A DNA stretch of 64,000 bases from Solibacteraceae bacterium (GTDB lineage: Bacteria; Acidobacteriota; Terriglobia; Bryobacterales; Bryobacteraceae). The notes beneath the pieces are model-generated. The model was not told the origin of the DNA. It worked only from the letters and a program-made list of their open reading frames with translations, and made no database searches. The stretch lies in assembly GCA_026984795.1 (NCBI GenBank), contig JALSRK010000031.1, positions 62,001 through 126,000 of the forward strand, read 5' to 3'. This document shows, in pieces, positions 9,052-18,599 of the stretch (position 1 is the stretch's first letter; each line of letters starts with the position of its first letter). Both the position numbers and the translations under genes were made by a program.

Positions 9052-9879
9052 ATGGATCAGCTCCAGTTCCTCGCCGCTCCGTTCGTCGCCAGTCTCGTCC
9101 TCGCCGGCATCCATACCTATCTCGGACTTCACGTGGTTGAGCGCGGCGTCATCTTCGTCGATCTCGCCTTGGCCCAAATCGCCGCCCTCGGCTGGGCCGT
9201 GGCAGTTTGGTATGGGATCGAGCCCCATTCGACCGAAGCCTACCTCTTCAGCCTGGCCTTTACTTTCCTCGGAGCCGCTGTTTTCGCCGGCGTACGCGGC
9301 CGGGAATCCAACATCCCCCTGGAGGCGATCATCGGCATCGCCTACGCGGTCTCCTCGGCGGCCACTGTGCTCGTAATGAGCAAAGCCGTCGGCGAAACCG
9401 AGCATCTCGAACATATGCTGGTGGGCAACATCCTGTTCGTCTCTTGGGCCGAGGTGGGCAAGACGGCGGCTCTCTACGGCGCCATCGGGGCGTTCCATTA
9501 TGTCTTCCGCCGGGCCTTCCTGGCGGTCTCGTTGAATCCGGGCTTGGAACGCTATGGCGGCCTCTCCGTTCGGGTGTGGGACCTGCTCTTCTACGCCTCG
9601 TTCGGCTTCGTCGTCACTTCCTCGGTGTCCATCGCCGGCGTCCTGCTGGTTTTCTGCTATCTGATCGTTCCTTCGGTCGGCGCCATGCTCTTTGCCCGCA
9701 CGATCGGACGCCGGCTGTTGATCGGCTGGACCATGGGCGCCCTCGTTTCCACCTTGGGAGTTCTGCTCTCCCTGTCGCTCGATTTCCCCACGGGTGGGAC
9801 CATTGTCTGCACCTTCGGCCTCGTCCTCATTTTGATGGCCGTCGGCAAACAGCTCTCGATGCGCTTCCGCAACGCGTAA
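9052..9879 (+). CDS. Metal ABC transporter permease (ABC-3/ZnuB family)
   Basis: Inner-membrane permease of 275 aa with about eight hydrophobic segments. Family features are FVDLALAQIAALG near residue 40, ESNIPLEAIIGIAYAV and the SVSIAGVLLVFCYLIVPS helix. It follows the binding protein after 53 bases on the same strand. A working importer also needs an ATPase, and none is encoded on either side: the next gene is the convergent phosphate transporter. The ATPase must be elsewhere or shared. No clear Shine-Dalgarno sequence precedes the ATG. Confidence 0.92.
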   Translation: MDQLQFLAAPFVASLVLAGIHTYLGLHVVERGVIFVDLALAQIAALGWAVAVWYGIEPHSTEAYLFSLAFTFLGAAVFAGVRGRESNIPLEAIIGIAYAVSSAATVLVMSKAVGETEHLEHMLVGNILFVSWAEVGKTAALYGAIGAFHYVFRRAFLAVSLNPGLERYGGLSVRVWDLLFYASFGFVVTSSVSIAGVLLVFCYLIVPSVGAMLFARTIGRRLLIGWTMGALVSTLGVLLSLSLDFPTGGTIVCTFGLVLILMAVGKQLSMRFRNA

Positions 9880-10010
9880 ACGGCGCAGCCTCACACGCCA
9901 TCTGCAATTGAGAAACCTGGCCGGCAAGACGGGAAAGCGTCCCGCCCGTCACGCTGCGACTGTTCTCCGTCGGGCCCCCTTTGTCGGTTCACCCTCAGGG
10001 AGTCCCGCGC

Positions 10011-11129
10011 CTATCCAGCTAGACCCCAATAGAGCCCCGCCGCCACGGCCGCGCCCATGGGGAGCGTCGTCAACCAGGTGATGCCAATTTGGAGCAGAGC
10101 CATCCAGCGCAGAGACCGCCGTGCCGCCCCGATGCCAAAGATGGCCCCACAGGATACATGGGTCGTCGAGACCGGCACGCCGAGACGCGAGGCGCCGAGC
10201 ACCAAGAGAGCGGTTACGAGATTGGCCGTCAGCCCCTGACCCGGGTTGAGCTCGGTGATCCGCCGGCTCATGGTCTCCGCCACCCGTCTTGCCTGAAGCA
10301 GCCCGCCTACGCTCATAGCCAACGCCACCGGCGCCAGCTTCCAACCGATGGCCGGTGCGCCGGTGGCGAGCAGCAGCGCCGCGATCTTCGGCGTATCGTT
10401 GACCGCGCGGGCGAAGCATACAGCGCCTCCACTCAGAAGATGAGCGCCCTTGACGATCGACTGGACCGAAAGCCCCTCCGCCCGGCCCCCGAACCGCGCC
10501 ACGCACTCTCGCCGCTCCCCGACCATCATGCTGGGCGCCCCGCGTAAGCCGGCCGACGCAACGGACTGAGAGGGAGAGCAGTACGGCGCAGCCGCCACGG
10601 CGTCACTGCCCACACACACGCACGTCTCTCCTCCGACCCTCATCGCCAAGCGGGCGCCACGAAACACACGGTAGAGGACCGCCGCCCCTCCCATCGAGAG
10701 AACCGGGCTGAGGATCAGCGGCTTGAAGAACGAATCCCAAAGCTTGCCAAAATCGGCGTGTCCGTGTCCGGCCACCAGGGCGACGCCGGCCAGCGCCCCG
10801 ACGAGGGCATGGGTCGTCGAGGCCGGCATCCCCAGCCGCGTGGCCAACAGGATGGTGACGGCCGCCCCCGCCCCTACCGCGAAGAGCAGCGAAGGATCCC
10901 GCAGCAGGTCGTCCGGCGCCAGCCCTTTGCCGGAAAAAGTCTGGGTCAACCCGCGGGCCAGGGCAATGGAAACCAGACTGCCCGCAAGCGTCATTCCCGT
11001 GGCCAGCCATAACGCCGCCCGGTACCCTAACGCGCCGCTCCCGTACAGCGTGGCCACTCCCTTGAAGTTGTCGTTGGCGCCGTTGGCCCACGCTAGCCAG
11101 AAGACGGTCAACCCCAGCAGCCAGGTCAT
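10011..11129 (-). CDS. pit: Inorganic phosphate transporter, PiT family
   Basis: Low-affinity phosphate:cation symporter, 372 aa from the ATG at 11129 (MTWLLGLTVFWLAWANGAND). The frame is open to 11234, but the family starts here. The two inverted PiT signatures are visible: GANDNFKG at the N-terminus and VNDTPKIAALLLATG in the second half. Both halves have several membrane spans with matching STTHALVG and STTHVSCG segments. The central cytoplasmic loop has cysteines (ETCVCVG). It converges with the metal permease; the 131-base gap between them has only weak hairpins. Confidence 0.93.
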   Translation of the reverse strand: MTWLLGLTVFWLAWANGANDNFKGVATLYGSGALGYRAALWLATGMTLAGSLVSIALARGLTQTFSGKGLAPDDLLRDPSLLFAVGAGAAVTILLATRLGMPASTTHALVGALAGVALVAGHGHADFGKLWDSFFKPLILSPVLSMGGAAVLYRVFRGARLAMRVGGETCVCVGSDAVAAAPYCSPSQSVASAGLRGAPSMMVGERRECVARFGGRAEGLSVQSIVKGAHLLSGGAVCFARAVNDTPKIAALLLATGAPAIGWKLAPVALAMSVGGLLQARRVAETMSRRITELNPGQGLTANLVTALLVLGASRLGVPVSTTHVSCGAIFGIGAARRSLRWMALLQIGITWLTTLPMGAAVAAGLYWGLAG

Positions 11130-11471
11130 AATCGAGCGCTTCGTTGGCCACCGCCAAGGGCCCATCACTCGCGGCGTCGCGGGCCAGTCCGCTCCCGCAG
11201 TCCCAAAGATTGGACCGCAGAGTGAGTCGCCCACTATCCGATTGCCGTCAGCTCCCCTCCCGCAGCCTGCCGCAGAAGATGGTTCGAATCAGAACCGGCA
11301 GGGGTTATGGTGGCGCGAACTCGGGGGACGGATCACACCCGCCGGAGCGCCGTTCGTCTTCGCCCGCGCCGCCGGACCGACAAGAATGCCGGGCGGCGGT
11401 GAGGATCTTGCCGGTCGATGACGCCCCGGCGGCTGGCGGCTTCATCCCGGTTTGACGGTGGCTGATTCGGC
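11130..11471. other. Intergenic region between pit and the radical SAM gene
   Basis: 340 bases, both neighbours on the minus strand. The frames on the plus strand are shadows. No convincing promoter, terminator or RNA is seen. Confidence 0.45.
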
Positions 11472-13286
11472 TCAGTCCCCCGCGCTGCCGATGATCTGGA
11501 AGTCCGGCTCCTTCTCGACCACCTCGTGCCAGCCGTCCGGCAAGTCGCCGGCGTCCGGGCGGAGGTGCTTCCAGTGCTTCTTCTTGATGGTCGCCAGCAG
11601 CTCCTTGCGGCTCTTGATCTTCAGCGGCTTGCCCCGGTAAATCTTGCCCATCTTCTCCATCACCCGCTCGGGCAGCGCGCTGGCGAACATCAGGATCGGC
11701 CAGGTGAAGTTCGGTCCGTTCACCTTCCGCAGCTTGTAGAGCCAGTAGAAGATCGCCCCCAGCCGCCAGGCCGTCGGGCCCCACCAGCTGTACTGGCCCG
11801 GCCGCAGATTCATCTTCCAGCACTTCATCATCAACTGCCACTGCAGCGGCGAGAGCTCCCGCGTCTCGGTGACGCCCTTTTTGTTCTCCATCCGCGTGTC
11901 GTGCAGCGGCGTGAAGATCGACGGTACCAGGAAGGCGAACAGCCGCCGGCGCTCCATCTCGTAGACCAGATCCAGGGTGGCCTTGACGTCCTCGTCGGTC
12001 TCGCCCGGGTTGCCGATCATCAGCGTCATCACCGGGAACCAGTTGTTCCGGTTGAGGATCGTCAGCCCCTGGATGATGACGCTCGGCCACTCCTCGATCG
12101 GGAACGGCGAGGCCTTGGCCGGCATCATCGTCTTGGCCATCCGCACCGAACCGGTCTCGAGCCCGATCAGCGGACTCAAGATCTTCTTCTTCGGATGCGT
12201 ACTGTACATCGGCAGGTGCAGCGGACTCTTGTCGAGCAGGATCTCCGAGAGCTTTTCGATCAGCACCGGGTCCACCACCGCCGGCGCCATCGTCGCGTGG
12301 CTCAGCACGTGCTGCTCGATGCCCGGCGTATTGACGATCTCGCTGTAGAGATCGAGCAGCGCCTCGCGATTGGGAAAGTAGAACGGCGTCCCGGTCTTCA
12401 CCTGGCCCCAGATGAACATGTCCTCGGTGGCCAGCGAGATCTGCTTGTTGCCCTGCCGGGCGTTGGCCCGGACCGCCCGCATGATCTTCTCTTTCGGGAC
12501 GTCGAGTTGCGGGTTCAGATCCGGCACGCAAAACTGGCAGCGGCGCCCGCAGCCGGTGGTCATCTCCACCACGCCGAAGGTGGTGCGCTTCTCCGGAATC
12601 AGGATGCCGTCGCGGTCCTTCGGGTGCGAGACGTCGATCTGCCGCGGCAGCTCCTGACCCTCGATCGCCATCCGGAACAGCCGCATCGTGTCCTCGGACT
12701 CGCTGCGGCCCTCCACCACGCAATCGACCCCCAGATCTTCATAGGACTTCGTCTGGGTGATCTGCCAGCCGCCCGACCCGCCGACGATCACTTTGAAGCG
12801 GGCCCGGTGCGGGCTCGCCTTCAGCTTCTCGAACAACTGGCGGGCGTAATGGGAGTTGATCGGCTCCTTCGACGAGCCGAAGATCGAAGCGTAGACGCCC
12901 GCCGCGAAGGTCACCCCCAACGGGTTGTGCGTCGAGACGGCCACCACCCGCGTGTTCGGGCCGATGAACTTGTCCAGATCGTCCGGATAGCAGCAGACGA
13001 TGTCCTCCGGCGAGTACTCCCTGAGCAGCGCGATCTCGAGCGACCGCACCCCCGCCGGCATCCACCGCGCCGAGCCGTCCGGCTCGCGCTCCACCTCCCG
13101 CCAGTCCGGATACTTCGAGTTGATGATCGATTCCAGGCGCTTCGGCAGCGAGGCCAGCGCCATCTGGATGAAGTAACCGGCGTGATCCACCGTTTCCGTG
13201 AACGGGGCCGTCAGAACGATCAGCTTGCCCCCGTTCGCCGCCCCTTGGTCTTCCCTACCGGATGGTGCTACCGCAACGTCGCTCAT
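11472..13286 (-). CDS. Radical SAM protein with N-terminal B12-binding-like domain
   Basis: 604 aa. Residues about 20-215 form a cobalamin-binding-like Rossmann domain (VVAVSTHNPLG, VIVGGSGGWQ). The radical SAM core follows, with the [4Fe-4S] motif C246-x3-C250-x2-C253 (TTGCGRRCQFC). GLETGS and LMIGNPGETDEDV are typical of the BchE/P-methylase and MiaB-like groups. The C-terminal 130 residues hold tryptophan-rich, membrane-associating segments. Such enzymes methylate or couple unactivated carbons, often in lipids or cofactors. The substrate is unknown and no pathway neighbours help. A TTGACA lies upstream at 13477-13482. Confidence 0.88.
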   Translation of the reverse strand: MSDVAVAPSGREDQGAANGGKLIVLTAPFTETVDHAGYFIQMALASLPKRLESIINSKYPDWREVEREPDGSARWMPAGVRSLEIALLREYSPEDIVCCYPDDLDKFIGPNTRVVAVSTHNPLGVTFAAGVYASIFGSSKEPINSHYARQLFEKLKASPHRARFKVIVGGSGGWQITQTKSYEDLGVDCVVEGRSESEDTMRLFRMAIEGQELPRQIDVSHPKDRDGILIPEKRTTFGVVEMTTGCGRRCQFCVPDLNPQLDVPKEKIMRAVRANARQGNKQISLATEDMFIWGQVKTGTPFYFPNREALLDLYSEIVNTPGIEQHVLSHATMAPAVVDPVLIEKLSEILLDKSPLHLPMYSTHPKKKILSPLIGLETGSVRMAKTMMPAKASPFPIEEWPSVIIQGLTILNRNNWFPVMTLMIGNPGETDEDVKATLDLVYEMERRRLFAFLVPSIFTPLHDTRMENKKGVTETRELSPLQWQLMMKCWKMNLRPGQYSWWGPTAWRLGAIFYWLYKLRKVNGPNFTWPILMFASALPERVMEKMGKIYRGKPLKIKSRKELLATIKKKHWKHLRPDAGDLPDGWHEVVEKEPDFQIIGSAGD

Positions 13287-13683
13287 TTCCGTCCCTCTTT
13301 CGCGGTCCTTGATGCGCTTCCACCGGCCCGCGCCGCTCGTCCGGGCGCGCGTCCCGGCGGTCCCAGCAGCTTGTGTTCAGGCGTCCCGCTGCGTCCCATC
13401 GGCGCCCCTCGCCGGCGGCAGCGGCGCCCGGCATCCCCCGTCCGGGAATCGACTATGAAATTACGAACATAGCAGATGTCAAGCCCCGGGGGCCAGCAGA
13501 ACAGCAGTCCGCCGGCATCTCTCAGAGCGTCCGGGAGCCGCCGGCGCCCATCTGTTTCTTTCTGCCGCGCCCGGGTCGTCGCGGAGAACACTATGATATG
13601 ATTGCGGCTAACTGGGGATCTCGAGGGGACGATCTGTTACCGCGGCCTGTCCAGGTACCCAACTCTACTCTGGGAGGCATCCG
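13287..13683. other. Divergent intergenic region
   Basis: About 400 bases between the minus-strand radical SAM gene and the plus-strand FG-GAP gene. It holds a minus-strand -35-like TTGACA (13477-13482), TATGAT elements at 13592-13602 and a GGGAGG Shine-Dalgarno sequence just before 13684. No gene is supported. Confidence 0.5.
13454..13482 (-). promoter_or_regulatory. Possible promoter of the radical SAM gene
   Basis: On the minus strand TTGACA (13482-13477) is separated by 17 bases from TTCATA (13459-13454). The -35 is perfect and the -10 is poor. The leader to the ATG at 13286 would be about 160 nt. Confidence 0.35.
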
Positions 13684-16671
13684 ATGAAACGGTTTGCCCT
13701 GTTGGCCGCTCTCGTCCCGCTCGCGGCGCTTGTTTCGTTGCAAGTCGATCCGGAGGAGCCTGCCGCTTGTCCTGACGTGGACTTTCTCACCGCGCGACAG
13801 TTGGACGTCTCCGGCTGGCGCGACACATACCTTCTCTTCCGCGAACCCAACGGCTCATACTCCGGAGTCCTGTATCTGCCGGTGCCGCCCTACACCCGCT
13901 TTTCCTCGACCCCTTCGTTCAATCGCCGGTTCACGGATTGCCTTCCGGCGATCCCGCCGGCCCGGCCGCCGGCGGCCCTGGCGCGGAAGCCTCTCGGGGC
14001 CGGAGCTTCGCCGGTATTCGCCGACCGCAACTTCCTCGGCCGGGGCCGGGGTCTCGGAGCGTGGCCCCACTACTCGCGGGACTCGGTCACCGTCTTCGTG
14101 GAAAGCGGCCTGCGTCTTCTCGGAGCCCGCCGGGAGTATTTCGTGGGCGAGAACCCGCAGGCGGTCGCCGGCGGCGACTATGACCGCGACGGCCACAACG
14201 ATCTCCTCGCCGTCTATTCGGGCGGGACGGGTGGCGCTCCCGGCGGGGTCGCCGTCTTACGGGGCGCCGGAGACGGAACGTTCTCGGCCGCCCTCCAGAC
14301 ACAAATCCCCGATGGGCCCATCGCGTTCGCCCAATCCGACCTCAACGGCGATGGGCTCCTCGACCTCGTCATCGCCCTCTCGCGAGCTCCACGGGTAGAG
14401 ATCCTTACCGGCCAGGGCGACGGCCGCTTCACCGCCGCCGGCAGCGTCGAGACCGGGAACCCCCCGCTCGCCGTCACCCTCTCCGACATCGACGGCGACG
14501 GACGGCTCGACCTTCTGGTGGCGGACCCCGCAGGCGTTTCCCTCTTCCCCGCCGCCGGAGCCGCCTTCGGGGCGCCCACCAGCTACGCCGCCGGTCCTTC
14601 GCCCAGCTACATCGCAGTCGCGGACTTCAACCAGGACGGACGGCCCGACCTCGCCGTCGCCAGCCGCATCGCCGGCACGGCCTCGATCCTGCTCGGCGCG
14701 CCCGCCGGCCGCTTCGGCCCCCCGCACATCTACGCGATCGGCACCGCTCCCCTCGAGCTGGTCGTCACCGATTTCAACGCCGACGGCGCACTGGACCTGG
14801 TCGCCGGCGGGGGCGCCCCCGACATCCTCACCGCCGGAGAGATCGGTGGCTATGTCGCCGTGCTGCTCGGCCGCGGCGACGGCTCGTTCTTGGGCGCTCG
14901 CAGCTTCCCCGTCGATCGGAACCCAACGGCCGCCGCCGTGGCGGATCTCAACGCAGATGGCCGGGCCGATATCGTCTCCACCTCCGGCGGCAGCTTCTCC
15001 GTGCTGCTGAACGACGGCCGTGGGGCATTCGACGTCAGCCGGAACCCGGTGAGCGCCCGGCCGGCGGATCTTCTTCTCGCGGATTTCAACCAGGACGCCC
15101 TCCCGGACCTCGTCTTGGCCGATGCCTCCGGCGCCGGACTTCTCTTTCTCCCCGGCAGCGGCAACGGATCTTTCGCCCCCTCGGTGCGCCTTCCGCTTGG
15201 CCCCGGATCGACCTCGCTCACCGCCGCCGACTTCAACGGTGACGGGGTTCCCGACATCGCCGCCGTCGCCGAAGGGCCGTTTCGCGGCCACGGGGATCTC
15301 GCCATCCTGCTGGGAACCGGCGGCGGCGCGTTTGCCGCCGGGACCACCGTCTCCCTGGGCAGCCGTCCTACGAAGATCGTCAGCGGCGATTGGAACCGGG
15401 ATGGCGCCCCGGATCTTGCCGTGGTCGAATCCGGGGTCCGCGGCGAAAACCCCGGCGCCGTACGCATCCTCCACGGTGACGGTGACGGCGGTTTCCAGAC
15501 TCCGCTGCTGCTTACGGGCCTGGGGAACCCGATCGCCATCGCCGCGGGCGACCTGAATGCCGACGGCTTCCCCGATCTCGCGGTCACCACCGCGACCGAG
15601 GATTTCAGGAACCGGATCCTGCTGTTCTTCGGCCAACCCGGCGGCGGTTTTCCAACTCCTGTTTCCCTCCGTACCGAATTCGGCCCGGTCGACATCGTCC
15701 TGGCCGATTTCAACGGAGATGCCCGCCTGGACATGGTCATCGCCCATTGTTGCGGCGAAGTTGCCCCGGCCGTGCGCGCCGGCAACGGGGACGGCACATT
15801 CACCGAGGAAACTCCATTCGTCGCCGGCAACGACACGGCGGCCTTCGTCCCGGCGGACCTGGACGGCGACGGACGGCCGGATCTCGCCGCCCTGAATGCG
15901 CCGGCTACGGGCCCGGGCGGCGTCACCGTCCTTACCAACTTCTCTCCGGCGCCGGGCGACTTCGTGAACGTCTCCGCTGCCAGCTTCGAACGCGGCCCCC
16001 TGGCTCCCGGCTCGATCGTCACCGCCGCCGGCACGGACCTCGCCGCCGCCACCGCCGCCGCTGCCGGCCTTCCGCTTCCGGAAAACCTCGGAGACCTCAC
16101 CATCGCCGTGCGCGACTATCTCGGCGTCACCCGCAACGCCGGCATCTATTTCGTTTCCCCCGGGCAAGTCAACTACGTCCTCCCCGCGGGCGCCGCCCTC
16201 GGGCCGGCCAGCGTGCTCTTCCGGCGGCCCGGGGCGCCCGAGAAGAGAGCCGTCATCCAGGTGCGGCGGATCGCTCCGGCGCTGTTCTTCGTCAACGCCG
16301 ATCGCCTCGCCGCCGCACTCGTACTTCGCGTCCGGCCGTCCGGCGAACAGCTCGTCGAGCCCGTGGCGCGCTTCGACCCCGACTCTCAGAGCGTGGTCCC
16401 GGCGCCCATCGATCTCGGCCCCGCCGATGAACAGGTATTCCTGGAACTGTTCGGCGTGGGGATCCGCGGCCGCAAGGACCAGAATTCGGTCCGCGTCACG
16501 ATCGCCGGCGCCCCCGCCGAGGTTCTCTATGCCGGAGACCAGGGCGGTTTTCCCGGCATGGACCAGGTCAACGCCCGCCTCGCCCGCAGCCTCGCCGGCG
16601 CCGGTCTCGTGAAGGTCGTCCTGGAGGTGGAAGAGGAAAGCGCCAACGCCGTGTGGGTCGAGATTCAGTGA
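13684..16671 (+). CDS. Secreted FG-GAP/VCBS-repeat protein with C-terminal Solibacter-type domain
   Basis: 995 aa with a signal peptide (MKRFALLAALVPLAALVSL). About twelve FG-GAP/VCBS repeats run from about residue 150 to 745. Each has a calcium-binding D-x-[DN]-x-D-G loop, for example SDLNGDGLLDLVIA, ADFNQDGRPDLAVA and ADLDGDGRPDLAAL, as in integrin-like beta propellers. From about residue 765 comes the TIGR03437-like domain: NVSAASFERGPLAPGSIV, VNYVLPAGAALGPASV and AEVLYAGDQGG. GGGAGG lies just before the ATG. Likely an extracellular calcium-binding adhesion or polysaccharide-interaction protein; the ligand is unknown. It is transcribed alone, with a strong hairpin 20 bases after the stop. 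Confidence 0.88.
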   Translation: MKRFALLAALVPLAALVSLQVDPEEPAACPDVDFLTARQLDVSGWRDTYLLFREPNGSYSGVLYLPVPPYTRFSSTPSFNRRFTDCLPAIPPARPPAALARKPLGAGASPVFADRNFLGRGRGLGAWPHYSRDSVTVFVESGLRLLGARREYFVGENPQAVAGGDYDRDGHNDLLAVYSGGTGGAPGGVAVLRGAGDGTFSAALQTQIPDGPIAFAQSDLNGDGLLDLVIALSRAPRVEILTGQGDGRFTAAGSVETGNPPLAVTLSDIDGDGRLDLLVADPAGVSLFPAAGAAFGAPTSYAAGPSPSYIAVADFNQDGRPDLAVASRIAGTASILLGAPAGRFGPPHIYAIGTAPLELVVTDFNADGALDLVAGGGAPDILTAGEIGGYVAVLLGRGDGSFLGARSFPVDRNPTAAAVADLNADGRADIVSTSGGSFSVLLNDGRGAFDVSRNPVSARPADLLLADFNQDALPDLVLADASGAGLLFLPGSGNGSFAPSVRLPLGPGSTSLTAADFNGDGVPDIAAVAEGPFRGHGDLAILLGTGGGAFAAGTTVSLGSRPTKIVSGDWNRDGAPDLAVVESGVRGENPGAVRILHGDGDGGFQTPLLLTGLGNPIAIAAGDLNADGFPDLAVTTATEDFRNRILLFFGQPGGGFPTPVSLRTEFGPVDIVLADFNGDARLDMVIAHCCGEVAPAVRAGNGDGTFTEETPFVAGNDTAAFVPADLDGDGRPDLAALNAPATGPGGVTVLTNFSPAPGDFVNVSAASFERGPLAPGSIVTAAGTDLAAATAAAAGLPLPENLGDLTIAVRDYLGVTRNAGIYFVSPGQVNYVLPAGAALGPASVLFRRPGAPEKRAVIQVRRIAPALFFVNADRLAAALVLRVRPSGEQLVEPVARFDPDSQSVVPAPIDLGPADEQVFLELFGVGIRGRKDQNSVRVTIAGAPAEVLYAGDQGGFPGMDQVNARLARSLAGAGLVKVVLEVEEESANAVWVEIQ

Positions 16672-16691
16672 GGACAAAGCTCGAACCCGCG

Positions 16692-16714
16692 GGCGCCGGG
16701 AAGCCCCCGGCGCC
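16692..16714 (+). terminator. GC-rich hairpin after the FG-GAP gene
   Basis: GGCGCCGGG, loop AAGCC, CCCGGCGCC forms a perfect 9-bp stem 20 nt after the stop at 16671. There is no T tract, so it is a terminator candidate of the U-less kind or a 3' stabilising hairpin. Confidence 0.5.
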
Positions 16715-16995
16715 GCCACACCTCCAGCCCGCGGCCACCAGCGCGCCACCAGGGAGAACACCGCCAGAGCCGGTCCGGACGATCAGGCGCGCCGCCCGCG
16801 AAGGGAGGGCGTAATTCTAAAGCAGAGCTGTGCTCGCCGGACTCGTCGATATTTTGAGAACCTGCGGCTTCGGCGACGGCCGGCGATCGCCCGCAGCCCC
16901 CCGTAGAGGAGGTCTGCACCGGCCCCCACGCTTTCGATCTCGTCTAGCCACATACTACCACCCCCCCTGCACCGGTCGATGGATGTGGCAATGAA
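16715..16995. other. Non-coding stretch
   Basis: No supportable gene. The sequence leads into the broken AraC gene on the minus strand. Confidence 0.45.
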
Positions 16996-17091
16996 TCATC
17001 GGGCCTCGTTCTCTCGTCGGGTCACCCCCCGCGGGAACGCCGCCGGCGTGCGCCCCGTATGGGCCTGGAACGCCCGGGAGAAGTGGCTCCA
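16996..17091 (-). pseudogene. C-terminal fragment of an AraC-family regulator
   Basis: Reading the minus strand from 17091 gives WSHFSRAFQAHTGRTPAAF, the second helix-turn-helix and end of an AraC-type DNA-binding domain, then a basic tail and a TGA at 16998-16996. Seven codons further upstream the frame is closed by TAA, and the first helix-turn-helix and sensor domain are absent. Only 31 residues remain of a protein normally near 300, so this is a relic. Confidence 0.65.
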
Positions 17092-17186
17092 AAGTGCTGG
17101 GACTGCCACCGATTACGCGGCGCCGCGACGCCGCTTCTCATCACGAGCGCGCCAGTGGCTGGCGGTTCCCCAGATTACCCGCTTCG

Positions 17187-18076
17187 GCCCAGAAGTACAA
17201 CGATATCCACTACTATCCCGGACCCCAGATCAACGACCAGGTCTACCGGAAGCTGCGCATGATCGGCCAGCCGGAAGACGGGCAACGGGCCGCCGGCATC
17301 CGGGGCCGGTTGCCCGGACGGAACGTGGTCCCGGGCTTGCCTGTCTACGTCTCCGAGCTGGGCTACGGAAGCCTCCCGAATCTGCCCGCTATCAATGAAC
17401 GGTTCATCGAAGAGCGCAACCCGATCGTTCCGCCCGCCCTGTACCACCGCCGGCTCGCCCGCCAGCGCGAGCACGCGCTTGGGAGAGCGGCTTCCACCGC
17501 ATCTACCCGGAACTCGAACGCTTCTGTCTCGACGAGCAGCGGATCCACGGCCGGGCGAACGAACGGATGATCGAGGCCGTGCGGACCAACCCCAACGTGA
17601 TCGGCTATTGCGTCCACGCCCTCACCGCGGGCGACCGGATTATCGGCGCCGGAGTGCTCGACCTGTTCCGGAACCCGAAAGGCTGCGCCTACGAGGCGAC
17701 CAGGGAAGCCAACCGGCCGCGCATCCTCTCCATCCGCGTCGTGCCGCGGAACGTTTACGCCGGGCGGGGCGCAACGCTCGAGATCACCGCAGTGAGCGAC
17801 CTGGAGCCGGTGGAAGGCGTCATGGAAGTCCGAATCTCACCCCAGCGCGGCGGTCCGGTCTTCGAGCGCCCGCTCCCTGTGGAGATGCCCGAGCGAATTC
17901 GTCAACTCCTCACCGCCGAACTCGACACGCGCCGCTGGCGCGGAACCGACGTCATCCGCCTGCGCCACGGGAAAGGTGCGATCATTGTGTCGCAGTTGCG
18001 GCTGCTGGAGAATCTGGGCAAAGATCCGGTGGCCGACAAGATTCTCTTCAACCTGATCCGGTACGTGACCGAGTGA
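17187..18076 (+). pseudogene. Broken glycoside hydrolase family 2-like gene
   Basis: Two frames together read like the end of a GH2-type TIM barrel and its C-terminal domain. The first frame has QKYNDIHYYPGPQINDQVY, YVSELGYGSLPNLPAINERF and IVPPALYHRRLA. A shift between about 17460 and 17483 moves the reading to the frame giving WESGFHRIYPELERF and ERMIEAVRTNPNVIGYCVH, which continues to the stop at 18076. The last part (KGAIIVSQLRLLENLG, DKILFNLIRYV) is well kept. The N-terminal half is missing. The GH2 call is from motif memory; a related beta-galactosidase or mannosidase family is possible. Confidence 0.6.
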
Positions 18077-18599
18077 TGCGTCTCCGGCCCCGGGGCCCGC
18101 GCCCTTGCCTCGATGTGGAGCTGGCGCGACCCGCCCCGCCATCCCGGCGCTCGACGCCGCCGGCGTGCCCCTCCACACTTCCACCCGCCGTTCCAGCCGG
18201 CTCCCCGGAGTTCATTCACCAGCTTTCAGTCCCCTCCATCCCCGTCGCTCTACAGGACTTGTTCACTCCGAGAGTCCGCCCCACGGCGCTCGGCGTGCTA
18301 CAACACGAAGCGGCGGGGCACCTCACCCGCCGGCGAGGTTCGAAACCCGGAGAGGAGGAACGCTCGAAGTGTGTCCAGTTACCGAATCCCTCCCGCAGGA
18401 GCGCCGGGGGCCGGCCGGTTTTCGCTGTTTCGTCGCGTATCTTGCTGCCCGCGCCGGGCGGCGCCGCGCCCTGCCGACGCGTCACACCTCGCGCCAACTC
18501 ATAGAAATGAAACGATTTCTCCTTTTCAACGTTTTGCGCGCCTTTTTCGCCACGCGTCACGCCACGCGCAGCGCGGAGTCCGGCCCCCGGACGCCCACA
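18077..18599. other. Non-coding stretch between the GH2-like relic and the histidine kinase
   Basis: About 520 GC-rich bases. Open frames cross it on both strands but have no start signal, no family features and proline/arginine-rich shadow composition. I see no tRNA, although GGTTCGAAACC near 18338 briefly resembles a T-arm. Confidence 0.5.

Noticed and set aside
9920-9960. CGGGA-AAGCG-TCCCG hairpin between the convergent permease and pit genes
   Set aside because: Only 5 bp with competing pairings and no T tract; too weak to list as a terminator.
11132-11234. Longer N-terminus for the phosphate transporter
   Set aside because: The added residues are hydrophilic and not found in PiT proteins; the first membrane helix begins at the ATG at 11129.
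14257-16761. 834-codon open frame antisense to the FG-GAP gene
   Set aside because: It is a GC-driven shadow; the plus-strand frame has signal peptide, repeats and a known C-terminal domain.
18325-18360. GGTTCGAAACC resembling a tRNA T-arm
   Set aside because: The flanking bases do not complete a 5-bp T stem and no acceptor or anticodon arm fits.
18216-18560. Minus-strand frame of 114 codons in the gap before the histidine kinase
   Set aside because: No signal, ribosome site or family features; low-complexity composition.
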